Origin: Pseudomonadota bacterium
GTDB lineage: Bacteria > Pseudomonadota > Gammaproteobacteria > Ga0077536
DNA length: 64,000 bases
Reading direction: 5' to 3'
Assembly (NCBI GenBank): GCA_016719885.1
Contig: JADJYF010000010.1
Location: forward strand, 62,001-126,000
Positions 43,002-51,019 of this stretch are shown here, one piece after another. Below the pieces are notes generated by a model. It worked only from the letters and a program-made list of their open reading frames with translations, was not told the origin of the DNA and searched no databases. Numbering within the stretch: the stretch's first letter is position 1; every line of letters begins with the position of its first letter. A program made the position numbers and the translations under genes.

Positions 43002-43669
43002 CGCTCTCCTATTTCCACCATGCGTGTGACGAAGATGCCGGGCGTGACCACTTCCTCGGGCGCCACGTTGTCGACGAAGCGGCGCACTTCGGCCAGCGTG
43101 GTCGCGGCGGCCATGGCCATGATCGGGTTGAAGTTGCGCGCGGTCTTGGGATAGGTGAGGTTGCCCCAGCGATCGGCGGTGCGCGCATGGATGAGCGCCA
43201 CGTCGGCGCGAATGGCGCGCTCCATGACGTAATGACGGCCGTCGAATTCGCGGGTTTCCTTGCCCTGCGCGAGCGGCGTGCCGTATCCGGTGGCCGTGTA
43301 GAACGCCGGGATGCCGGCGCCACCCGCGCGTATGCGTTCGGCGAGCGTGCCCTGCGGCACGATTTCGAGTTCGATCTTGCCGGCGGCGTACAGTTCTTCG
43401 AACACGATGGAGCCGGCCGAGCGCGGGAAGGAACACACCATCTTGCCGACGCAACCGGCCTTCAGGAGCGAGGCCAGACCGTAATCGCCGGAGCCGGCGT
43501 TGTTGCTCACCACCGTCAGGTTGCGCAAGCCGAGCTCGCAGATGGTTTCGATGAGTCTCTCGGGCACGCCGGCATCGCCGAAGCCGCCGATCAACACGAT
43601 GGCGCCATCTCGCAGATCGGGGCAATCAGCCACCATGTCGGCGAGAGTGCTGACGCGTTTATCGATCAT
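42998..43669 (-). CDS. pcaI: 3-oxoadipate CoA-transferase subunit A
   Basis: 223 residues from the ATG at 43669. IVLIGGFGDAGVPERLIE is the glycine-rich CoA-transferase alpha motif, then NNAGSGDYGLASLL, CSFPRSAGS and EIVPQGTLAERIRAGGAGIPAFYT, cited here as QGTLAERIRAGGAGIP. It is the first gene of the pcaIJHG-pobA-pcaB-P450 operon. No promoter was recognised with confidence in the 200 bases upstream, which hold hairpins and a repeat unit instead. Confidence 0.92.
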   Translation of the reverse strand: MIDKRVSTLADMVADCPDLRDGAIVLIGGFGDAGVPERLIETICELGLRNLTVVSNNAGSGDYGLASLLKAGCVGKMVCSFPRSAGSIVFEELYAAGKIELEIVPQGTLAERIRAGGAGIPAFYTATGYGTPLAQGKETREFDGRHYVMERAIRADVALIHARTADRWGNLTYPKTARNFNPIMAMAAATTLAEVRRFVDNVAPEEVVTPGIFVTRMVEIGER

Positions 43670-43732
43670 GCCGAAGTCCCGTGACGAAGGTCCTCGGCAA
43701 TTATGGCAAGAAGTGTGGGGGATGTGGATGGT

Positions 43733-43852
43733 GCAGGCTTGGCCGTCAGCCTGCCTCATCCACTGGTCATTGCTTTTGCGGGTCAGGCCTCAGGAAGCTC
43801 TGACACCGGCTGCGGCATGCCAGCCGTGAATTGTCAGGCTGAAGCCTGACAT
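43733..43852. repeat. Hairpin and single REP-like TCAGGCTGAAGCCTGA unit
   Basis: 43832-43852 repeats the arm of the inverted repeat at 5207-5273 (19 identical bases, TGTCAGGCTGAAGCCTGAC). 43733-43739 and 43748-43754 form a 7-bp hairpin GCAGGCT/AGCCTGC with an eight-base loop, perhaps a diverged unit. The tract separates the Tim44-like stop from the pca operon start, so it may end Tim44 upstream reading or insulate pcaI. Confidence 0.6.
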
Positions 43853-43871
43853 TCCAGCCGTCGATTTCGCT

Positions 43872-44825
43872 TCAGTCTTCCAGCTGCTGCAGGCCATCCA
43901 GGAACCAGGTCGGCTGCGTGGCGTTGCGCGGCTTGGTGAAATGCCACACCTCGCGCACCTGGCGCGCCTGCTCGTCATCGGCCTCGCGCACGATGCCGTC
44001 GAACAGCACGACCGCTTCCAGCTGGTCGCCCGCCTCCCGCGCTTCCAGCAATTCCGCCTCGAGCTTCAACACCATGGTGCGGTTGTCGGCGTCGATTTCC
44101 TTGATGCGGTTTTCGATCTCGACGTACATGGCATCGGTGGTGAGACGCCGCACGGCGGCGAGATCGCGCGCATCCCAGGCTTTTTGCAGGTCGTGGTAAG
44201 CGTTCTTGGCGCCAACCAGGAACGCCGCCTGGTCAAAACCAGCCGGCACGCTGGCCTGGTTGAAGTCCGGCAGCGACGCGCCATCGTCGTTCTTCAAACC
44301 GCCACGGAACCAGTCGCCGGTGTCCAGTGCCTGGGGCGGCGCGGCCGGCGGAGGCGGCGGAGCGTAATCCTGGCCGCCGCGCGAAGGCGCCGGTTCCGCC
44401 TGCCGCTGGTAGGCGGGCCGCGGCATGCTGGCGATTTTACGCGCCGCCATGAGGCGATACAGCATGTAGGCGATGGCCGCGAACATCAGGATGTCGAGGA
44501 AATTGATGTTCTCGAAGGCGCCGCCGAACAGCAACGAGCCCAACAGGCCGCCGATGGCGAGACCGCCCAGCATGCCCATCAGGCCGCCGCGACGCGACAA
44601 GCCCTCGCGCACCGACTGGTTGCGCGCCATGGCCTGCGCCTGGCTGGCGGACGGCGCCGCCGGTGCGGCACTCGGCTGGCGCTTGTAGGCGGTGCCGTGC
44701 GAAGTGCGACTGCCGAAGGACGCTCCGCCACCGAAACGTTTGGCCTCGGCGTCTTCGAACGGCGCGACACACAGGACGAGCCCGAACAGCAGGGATGAGA
44801 CGAGACTGATTTGCTTGAACATCAT
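43872..44825 (-). CDS. Tim44-like domain membrane protein
   Basis: About 317 residues from adjacent ATGs at 44825/44822. A signal or anchor (SLVSSLLFGLVLCVAPF) is followed by a Gly-rich segment with FGGGASFGSR, two hydrophobic spans (GMLGGLAIGGLLGSLLFGG and FLDILMFAAIAYMLYRLMA), a Pro-rich linker and a C-terminal Tim44-like cone domain (AFLVGAKNAYHDLQKAWD, MYVEIENRIKEID, REVWHFTKP). The bacterial family is inner-membrane associated with unknown role. No operon partner. Confidence 0.88.
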   Translation of the reverse strand: MMFKQISLVSSLLFGLVLCVAPFEDAEAKRFGGGASFGSRTSHGTAYKRQPSAAPAAPSASQAQAMARNQSVREGLSRRGGLMGMLGGLAIGGLLGSLLFGGAFENINFLDILMFAAIAYMLYRLMAARKIASMPRPAYQRQAEPAPSRGGQDYAPPPPPAAPPQALDTGDWFRGGLKNDDGASLPDFNQASVPAGFDQAAFLVGAKNAYHDLQKAWDARDLAAVRRLTTDAMYVEIENRIKEIDADNRTMVLKLEAELLEAREAGDQLEAVVLFDGIVREADDEQARQVREVWHFTKPRNATQPTWFLDGLQQLED

Positions 44826-44966
44826 GACTACTCGCAATGGACGGTGTAAGGCCCGTGGCCGGGTACTATGGCAGGTCTGGCCATGATGACAAGCAAAGGT
44901 TCCGCGCCCGGTGGCCTTGGCGCGCGACGGTGAATCGATACGCGCCAGCCTGATAAGCTTGCCGTC

Positions 44967-46094
44967 ATGCGTGGCTTGCTGTTGATCATGATGTGGATGC
45001 TGTCCGCCGCGGGCGCGTCGGCGCAAAGCGCGGCGCCCTGCACCGCCGCGCCCGGCGCCTGCACGGAGTGGGTCACGATCGGCGGCGGGCCGGCGCGCGC
45101 GCTCATTTATCGCTCCTACTCGCTGGACGTGCGCAACGAACACGTCACGCGCCTGTTGGTGATGGTGCACGGCAAGAACCGCGACGCCGACAACTACTTC
45201 AGCACCGCCATGGCTGCCGCCTTTCTTGCCCACGCCATGGAAGACACCGCCATCGTCGCGCCCTACATGGCGTCCTCGGCGCGCGATTGCGAAGACCCGA
45301 TCACGCCGCCCCAGATTGATTTCTCCTGCACCGGCGACAGCTGGCGCGCCGGCGCCAGCGCACTCAGTCATCCGCATCTGACCTCTTTCGATTTCGTCGA
45401 CGAGATCCTGCGCAAGGCGACCAGCGGCGTGTTCCCCAAGCTGCGCCGCATCGTGGTGGCCGGCCATTCCGCCGGCGGCCAATTCACCATGCGCTATGCC
45501 ATGAGCAACAAGCTGCACGATGACCTGCCGGTCGAAGTGAGCTACGTGGTGGCCAATCCTTCCAGCTATCCGTGGCCGGACAGCGCGCGTCCCTTGCCGG
45601 TCGGTGACGCCCATCCACACGCCGCCGGGCAGGCCTGGGAGGACGAGCAGCCGCATGCACGTTTCGAGTTCGGCGCCATCGACGCACGCCAATGTCCCGA
45701 ATTCAATCGCTGGCCTTTCGGTCTCGACGCGCGCACCACCGGTTACACGCGCACCATGGAAAGTGAGCGCCTGGTGCGACAGCTCACCAGCCGACCGACG
45801 ACCTACGTGCTGGGGCAAATCGATGTGCTGCCGCTGGCAGGTTTCGATTCATCCTGCGCGGCGATGCTGCAGGGCCCCACGCGCCGCGCGCGCGGCGAAG
45901 CCTTCGTCGCCTACATGCAGCAGCGCTGGCGTACCCACCACCGCATCCGCATCGTGCCGGACTGCGGCCACAACGCGCGCTGCGTCTTCACCGCCGATGA
46001 AGTCCTGCCGCTGTTGTTTCCTCCGCTGACGCCGCCGGACAGTACACCGGGCGCGGGCGCCGACCAGCACGGCTCCCAGGCGGCCATTCGCTGA
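44967..46094 (+). CDS. Secreted alpha/beta-hydrolase
   Basis: 375 residues. The N-terminal signal (LLLIMMWMLSAAGASAQ) predicts export. MVHGKNRDADNYF is the oxyanion strand, VVAGHSAGGQF carries the nucleophile Ser at about residue 168, and DCGHNARCVF near 335 supplies the His. Several cysteines could form disulfides. It resembles poly(hydroxyalkanoate)-depolymerase or feruloyl-esterase-like hydrolases, but the substrate cannot be read. Divergent from the Tim44-like gene. Confidence 0.82.
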   Translation: MRGLLLIMMWMLSAAGASAQSAAPCTAAPGACTEWVTIGGGPARALIYRSYSLDVRNEHVTRLLVMVHGKNRDADNYFSTAMAAAFLAHAMEDTAIVAPYMASSARDCEDPITPPQIDFSCTGDSWRAGASALSHPHLTSFDFVDEILRKATSGVFPKLRRIVVAGHSAGGQFTMRYAMSNKLHDDLPVEVSYVVANPSSYPWPDSARPLPVGDAHPHAAGQAWEDEQPHARFEFGAIDARQCPEFNRWPFGLDARTTGYTRTMESERLVRQLTSRPTTYVLGQIDVLPLAGFDSSCAAMLQGPTRRARGEAFVAYMQQRWRTHHRIRIVPDCGHNARCVFTADEVLPLLFPPLTPPDSTPGAGADQHGSQAAIR

Positions 46095-46141
46095 GCCCTG
46101 CTTGAACGTGACCGGCGTGATCGCGCGCCGACCCGCAGCGC

Positions 46142-47434
46142 TCAGGCCGCGACCTTGCCAGCGCCGCGTTCGGCGCGGCCGCTGAAGCGGCGATGAAACT
46201 GGCCATCCTTCATCACCGCCACGATGCGGCGCTGATCCTGCAGCAGGCTCAGGTCGGCGAGCGGATCGCCGTCGATGAGCAGTATGTCGGCGAGGTAGCC
46301 GGGCGCGATGCGGCCGAGCTTTTCGCCGCTGTTGCCCACCCACGCCTCGCCGCCATAAGCGGTCGCGGCGCGCAGCGCTTCCCAGGGCTGCATGTCGAAC
46401 AGGTTGACCATGTGCTCGAGATCGCGGCAGTCGGTGCCTATCGGGATCCAGGCAAAGCCGTAGTCGCCGAAGGGCAGCACACGAATGCCGGCCCGATGCA
46501 TCTTCTGCATGGTCGCGCAGCCGGCCTCCAGTTCGCGCTTGTTGCCGATGCTCTCGGCGATTTCGGTGGTGATGCCCCAGGCCTGCGCTTCGTAGGTGGT
46601 GTTGTAGCGCGCCGCGATGGCGGGCGTCACCCAGTGCTTGTGCGCGACCTTGGCCAATGCCTCGATGGTCGCATCACTGGCAAACGTGGCGTGATTGATG
46701 AGTTCCACGCCGTATTGAATACATTGGCGCACGCCGCTGTCGGTATGCGCGTGGGCGGCGAGGCGCTTGCCGATGTTCAAGGTCGTCTCGCAGATGGTGC
46801 GCACTTCGTCCTCGGTCATCGGGTTGATGTCGCCCGGCATGCGGCCGAAGGTGAAGCTGTCGCCGGAGTTGTTGAACTTGACGATGTCGACGCCTTCGCG
46901 GATCAGCTGGCGGATGGATTTACGGAATTCCTCGACGCCGTCGCACACGATACCGATGGAAGGCACGAACAAGTCCAGGCGCGAATCGTCGCCCACGCCG
47001 CCGCTGACGGTGTATTCGGGCGTCGACGCGAGGATGCGCGGCCCGGGGAATTCGCCCTTGTTGACGGCATTGCGCACCACCACTTCCAGGCGCGGCTTGG
47101 CCGAGGCCACGCCGATCACGGCGGTGAAGCCATAATCGAGATAAGTGCGCGCGTTGCGCAGCGTGACGAGCAGGTTCTCCTCCACCGGCAAGGCGTTGAT
47201 GTCGGCGAGGCTGACCGCGTTGCTGTAGGTGAAATGGCAGTGCGGATTGACCAGGCCCGGCATCAAGGTCGAGCCCTGGCCATCGATGATTTCATCGATG
47301 CCGTCGCGCGGCAGGCTCTCGCCTGGCGCGGCCACCGCGCTGATGCGATTGCCGGTCAACAGCACTTCGCCGGGCCGGCGCCGGGACTCGGTGCCTTCGA
47401 AGATCTCGACATTGGTGAACAGTACGCGACTCAT
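46142..47434 (-). CDS. Amidohydrolase family protein
   Basis: 430 residues from the ATG at 47434 behind GGGGAG. Metal-dependent hydrolase barrel: MPGLVNPHCHF with HxH at about residue 62, VDIVKFNNSG where the carboxylated-Lys ligand sits, AAHAHTDSGVRQ, ELINHATFASD and the small C-terminal beta domain GRIAPGYLADILLIDGDPL. This is the imidazolonepropionase/prolidase-like subgroup. It heads away from the secreted hydrolase and lies upstream-adjacent to DUF1636 and FAH genes on the same strand, so it may hydrolyse an amide or lactam in the aminophenol-type pathway; substrate unknown. Confidence 0.9.
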   Translation of the reverse strand: MSRVLFTNVEIFEGTESRRRPGEVLLTGNRISAVAAPGESLPRDGIDEIIDGQGSTLMPGLVNPHCHFTYSNAVSLADINALPVEENLLVTLRNARTYLDYGFTAVIGVASAKPRLEVVVRNAVNKGEFPGPRILASTPEYTVSGGVGDDSRLDLFVPSIGIVCDGVEEFRKSIRQLIREGVDIVKFNNSGDSFTFGRMPGDINPMTEDEVRTICETTLNIGKRLAAHAHTDSGVRQCIQYGVELINHATFASDATIEALAKVAHKHWVTPAIAARYNTTYEAQAWGITTEIAESIGNKRELEAGCATMQKMHRAGIRVLPFGDYGFAWIPIGTDCRDLEHMVNLFDMQPWEALRAATAYGGEAWVGNSGEKLGRIAPGYLADILLIDGDPLADLSLLQDQRRIVAVMKDGQFHRRFSGRAERGAGKVAA

Positions 47435-47465
47435 GGTGCTCTCCCCGCCGCTGGTGCGCGGCTGC

Positions 47466-47831
47466 TCATGAAAGACGCTTGCCGGCGTGCGGCGGCGTCT
47501 GTTGTGCGAGTTTAACGCGCAGCGCCGGCGGCAAGGCCGCCACGGCATCGCTGCCTGCAGCCAGCGACCAGTAGGTCGCTGCGAATTCGACCAGCGCCAC
47601 GCCGTCGGCGCCGTCCACGTCGCTGAACAAGAGACTCTGACGGCCGCTGCCGCGCAGCGCCACGTTGCAGGGGCGAGGACAAGCGCCGAGGCAGGCGACC
47701 TGTCGCACTTCTAGTTCATCGCGACACAGCGCGGCGAGGCGTTCAGCGAGGTCCAAGCCGGCGCGCGCCGCATCGCTACGCGACTCGGCGTAGCGATGGC
47801 AGCGCACGCACACGAACAACAGGGCGGCCAC
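47466..47831 (-). CDS. DUF1636 metal-binding protein
   Basis: 121 residues. CVRCHRYAESR at the N-terminus and CLGACPRPCNVALRG at about residue 47 give a five-to-six cysteine pattern like thioredoxin-fold [2Fe-2S] ferredoxins; this is the DUF1636 signature. No signal peptide. It follows the FAH-family gene by 12 bases and is followed by the amidohydrolase. It may be an electron carrier or metallochaperone; function is not established. Confidence 0.87.
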   Translation of the reverse strand: MAALLFVCVRCHRYAESRSDAARAGLDLAERLAALCRDELEVRQVACLGACPRPCNVALRGSGRQSLLFSDVDGADGVALVEFAATYWSLAAGSDAVAALPPALRVKLAQQTPPHAGKRLS

Positions 47832-47843
47832 GGGCGGCGGCGT

Positions 47844-48719
47844 TCAGACCACGCGGTTCTCGATCTCGCCGAGGCCGCTGATGGCAACCTTTACCACGTC
47901 GCCGCTGGCGAGGAACTTCGGCGGCGTGAAACCGATGCCGACGCCGGCCGGCGTGCCGGTGGCGATGATATCGCCGGTCTCCAGCGTCATCGAGGCCGAG
48001 ATGCATTCGATGATGGCGGGGATGTCGAAGATCAGATCGCGCGTGTTGGCGTTCTGACGCAGTTCGCCATTGACCCAGCACTGCACGTCGAGGTTGCCCG
48101 GCTCGACTTCATCGGCGGTGGTCAACCACGGGCCGATGGGACAGAAGGTGTCGATGGACTTACCCAGCAGCCATTGCTTGTGTTTGGCCTGCAGGTCGCG
48201 CGCCGTGGCGTCGTTGATGACGCAATAGGCCCATACGTGTTCATAGGCACGCTCGCGCGCGATGCGCCGCCCCGGCTTGCCGATCACGACGCCGAGCTCC
48301 GCTTCGTAATCGACCTGCGAGGTGATGTGCCACGGCACGATGATGTCGTCGCGCGCGCCGGTCATGGCGCATGGCGCCTTGGTGAAGACGATGGGCGCCT
48401 CCGGGATCGCATCCTGCGCGCTCTTGGCCGAAGAATCGTAGCCGCTGCGCGTGAACTCGGCGGCGTGCGCCGCGTAATTCTTGCCGATGCACAGGATGTT
48501 CTTGCGCGGCTGCGCGATGGGCGGCAGCAGGCTCACGTCCGCCAAGGGCACGGCGGCGCCGGCGGTGCGCGGTGCGTGGCCGGCCAGCGCCTCGTGCATG
48601 AGCGCCAGCATCGCATCACCATGGCCCGCGTCGGTGGCGAGCGGCGTGACCGTGCCGGCGGCGGTATCGACCAGGCCGAGCTGGACACGGGAAGCATGGG
48701 AATAACGGGCGATTTTCAT
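47844..48719 (-). CDS. Fumarylacetoacetate-hydrolase family protein
   Basis: 291 residues from the ATG at 48719. The C-terminal FAH domain has ILCIGKNYAAHAAEF, FTKAPCAMTG, VDYEAELGVVIGK with the metal-binding Glu residues, YCVINDATARDLQ, GKSIDTFCPIGPW and ITGTPAGVG-like IATGTPAGVG. Such enzymes are hydratases, decarboxylases or acylpyruvases of meta-cleavage products. It is divergent from the GntR regulator with operator-like palindromes between, and the Amn-type dioxygenase nearby suggests it may act on oxalocrotonate-type intermediates (inference). Confidence 0.9.
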   Translation of the reverse strand: MKIARYSHASRVQLGLVDTAAGTVTPLATDAGHGDAMLALMHEALAGHAPRTAGAAVPLADVSLLPPIAQPRKNILCIGKNYAAHAAEFTRSGYDSSAKSAQDAIPEAPIVFTKAPCAMTGARDDIIVPWHITSQVDYEAELGVVIGKPGRRIARERAYEHVWAYCVINDATARDLQAKHKQWLLGKSIDTFCPIGPWLTTADEVEPGNLDVQCWVNGELRQNANTRDLIFDIPAIIECISASMTLETGDIIATGTPAGVGIGFTPPKFLASGDVVKVAISGLGEIENRVV

Positions 48720-48843
48720 GACGGACCTTGTGAATGGATGGATGTCGGCGACGCCGGGGGCGCCACTCGTACAAGCGCCAGCGGCGCCGGCACTTGACGG
48801 CAAGACGCCCTGCCATCGTCGACGCGCGCCCCGCACCCCGGCC

Positions 48844-48945
48844 TTGACCAATTGGTTGAGCACATGTCCAATGCCTGCCGGCTGTGCAAAAGTATTTAGC
48901 GCAGCGGCGGCCGTCAAGGCTTATCCGCAAAAAAAACCAATTGGT
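48844..48945. promoter_or_regulatory. Pair of identical ACCAATTGGT operator-like palindromes
   Basis: ACCAATTGGT occurs at 48847-48856 and 48936-48945, in opposite wider contexts (TGACCAATTGGTT on the plus strand, then the same 13 bases on the minus strand). The centres are 89 bp apart. They flank the intergenic space between the FAH-family gene and gntR, a typical place for a dimeric GntR protein to bind and loop DNA. Confidence 0.55.
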
Positions 48946-48988
48946 CATCAACCTGGTGCATGCCATGCGCCTTCGGGAGTCGCCGCCC

Positions 48989-49681
48989 ATGCCGGTCACG
49001 GACAGTCACAACCAGGCGGCAAACGCCCTCGCCCATTTCGTCGAAGGCCAGCTCGCGAGCGGCGCGTGGCCGCTGGCCATGAAGTTGCCGGCCGAGCGCG
49101 AACTTGGCGCACGCTTCCTGTTGAGCCGCGGTGCGGTGCGCAAGGTGTTGGACGGTTTCATCGCGCGCGGTCTTTTGCGGCGCGCGGCCGGCAGCGGCAC
49201 CTACGTCGCAAGCGCGCCGACGCGCGGCGTCACCGCCACGGCCACCCGCATCGAGCTCGACAACGTCAGTCCGGCGGAACTCATGGAGGCGCGGCGCCTG
49301 TTCGAACCGCTGCTGCCGCGCCTCATCGTGCGTCACGCCACGCCGCAGGATTTCGCGCGCTTCGAACAATGCCTGCTCGGCGCCGAGCAGGCCGACAGCG
49401 TGGCTGACTTCGAATACTGGGACGGCGCGCTGCACGAAGCCTTGTCGGCTGCCACGCACAACAGTTTCATCGGCGCCATCCTCGCCTTGATGGCGGTCGT
49501 GCGCGAAGCCGGTGAGTGGGGGCGCCTCAAGCAGCAGGCGCTGACGCCGGCGCGACGCAAACGCTACGAAGCCCAGCATCGCGCCCTGGTCGCGGCCCTG
49601 CGTGAACGCGACGAAGCGCAGGCCAGCGCCCTGTTGAAGGCCCACCTCGACGAAGTGCAGGCCAACCTGTTCGGCGCGTGA
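48989..49681 (+). CDS. GntR/FadR (FCD) family regulator
   Basis: 230 residues from the ATG at 48989 with GGGAG upstream; an ATG at 48965 is an alternative. The winged helix reads WPLAMKLPAERELGARFLLSRGAVRKVL (shown in part: LPAERELGARFLLSRGAV), and the C-terminal all-helical FCD domain has FEYWDGALHEALSAATHN and HRALVAALRERD with likely metal/effector His residues. It is divergent from the FAH-DUF1636-amidohydrolase operon and upstream of the PhzS-like and amn genes, so it probably regulates both. Confidence 0.92.
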   Translation: MPVTDSHNQAANALAHFVEGQLASGAWPLAMKLPAERELGARFLLSRGAVRKVLDGFIARGLLRRAAGSGTYVASAPTRGVTATATRIELDNVSPAELMEARRLFEPLLPRLIVRHATPQDFARFEQCLLGAEQADSVADFEYWDGALHEALSAATHNSFIGAILALMAVVREAGEWGRLKQQALTPARRKRYEAQHRALVAALRERDEAQASALLKAHLDEVQANLFGA

Positions 49682-49762
49682 GCGAGTACGTCGGCAGGCC
49701 GGCTCGCACGCGCGGCCGCGCTATTCCCGCTGCATGGCGATTGGTGTAGCGTGCCTTGCATC

Positions 49763-51019
49763 ATGAGCACACCCGACATCCTCATCGCCGGCGGCGGCAT
49801 CGCAGGCTTGACCCTGGCCTTGGCCCTGCACGATGCAGGCTACCGTCCACGCGTGTTCGAGGCGGTCGCGAGCCTTGCCGAACTCGGCGTCGGCATCAAC
49901 GTGTTGCCCCATGCCGCCAAGGAATACGAACGCCTGGGCGTGCTCGACGCGCTGCTGGCCGAAGGCGTGGAGCTCGAGCGCTACATGTGGTTCAACCGTC
50001 ATGGCCAGGAAATCTGGAGCGAGGCGCGCGGACGCAAGGCCGGCTACGCGTGGCCGCAGGTATCCATCCATCGCGGCAGCTTTCATCGCGTGTTGGCCGA
50101 CGCCGTGCGTATGCGCCTCGGCGCCGAGGCCATCGTGCTCGATCATCAACTCGTGGGTTTCAGCCAGGACGCGCGCAAGGTCAGCGCACGCTTCGCGAGC
50201 CGCGCCAGCGGCGCGCAACGTGACGCCGTGGCATGCGACATCCTGGTCGGCGCCGACGGCATACACTCGAGCCTGCGCCGCGCCTTCTACCCGGATGAAG
50301 GCGCGCCGCGTTGGGCTGGCAACATGATGTGGCGCATGACCGTCGACCTGCCGGCGCCGATACTCGGCGGCAGCACGATGTTTTCGGCCGGCACCGGCGA
50401 ATGCAAGGTGGTGGGCTATGAAATCTCGGCCGCGCACAAGCGCCGGGGGCGCTCGCTGTTCAACTGGATAGCCGAGGTCAAACTCGGCGAGGACGGCGCC
50501 GCGCCGCCCGAGCGCGAGGACTGGAATCGCGTCGCCGGCATCGGCGAATTCGTCGAGTACTTTCGCGACTTCCGCTTCGACTGGCTGGACGTGCCGGCCC
50601 TCGCGCACGCCTCGGGCCAGGCCTTCGCGTTCCCGATGGTCGACCGCGATCCCTTGCCACGCTGGAGTCATGGGCGCGTGACCCTGCTCGGCGACGCCGC
50701 CCACCCGATGTGGCCGATAGGCTCGAACGGCGCGTCGCAGGGCGTGCTCGATTGCCGCGCGCTGGTGGATGCGTTGCAAATCCATGCCGACCCGCGCGAG
50801 GCCTTGCTGGCCTACGAAGCGCAGCGTCTGCCGGCCACCGCCGCGGTGGTCACCGCCAACCGCAGTCGTGCGCACGACCAGGTGCTGGACCTGTGCGAAG
50901 CGCGCGCGCCGCAGGGTTTCAGCGACGCGCGCGCGGTCATCAGCGCCGAGGAAATCGAAGCGAGTCTCGCGCGCTACAAGCAGACCGCGCAGTTCGACAA
51001 GCACCAGCTCCAGGCATGA
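49763..51019 (+). CDS. FAD-dependent aromatic hydroxylase (PhzS-like)
   Basis: 418 residues from the ATG at 49763. GGGIAGLTLALAL for FAD, IWSEARGRKAGYAWPQVSIHRG and FPMVDRDPLPRWSHGRVTLLGDAAHPMWPIGSNGASQ (given in pieces: MVDRDPLPRW, LLGDAAHPMWPIG). These segments are close to PhzS, the phenazine-1-carboxylate hydroxylase, and more distantly to salicylate hydroxylase, both decarboxylating. In context it may make an aminophenol from an ortho-amino acid precursor, which is inference. It overlaps the start of the MetE-like gene by four bases. Confidence 0.88.
   Translation: MSTPDILIAGGGIAGLTLALALHDAGYRPRVFEAVASLAELGVGINVLPHAAKEYERLGVLDALLAEGVELERYMWFNRHGQEIWSEARGRKAGYAWPQVSIHRGSFHRVLADAVRMRLGAEAIVLDHQLVGFSQDARKVSARFASRASGAQRDAVACDILVGADGIHSSLRRAFYPDEGAPRWAGNMMWRMTVDLPAPILGGSTMFSAGTGECKVVGYEISAAHKRRGRSLFNWIAEVKLGEDGAAPPEREDWNRVAGIGEFVEYFRDFRFDWLDVPALAHASGQAFAFPMVDRDPLPRWSHGRVTLLGDAAHPMWPIGSNGASQGVLDCRALVDALQIHADPREALLAYEAQRLPATAAVVTANRSRAHDQVLDLCEARAPQGFSDARAVISAEEIEASLARYKQTAQFDKHQLQA

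Noticed and set aside
42321..43669. Acetoacetate (SCOT-type) CoA transferase
   Set aside because: Sequence alone allows it, but the genes are fused in an operon with pcaHG, pobA and pcaB, which favours 3-oxoadipate CoA-transferase.
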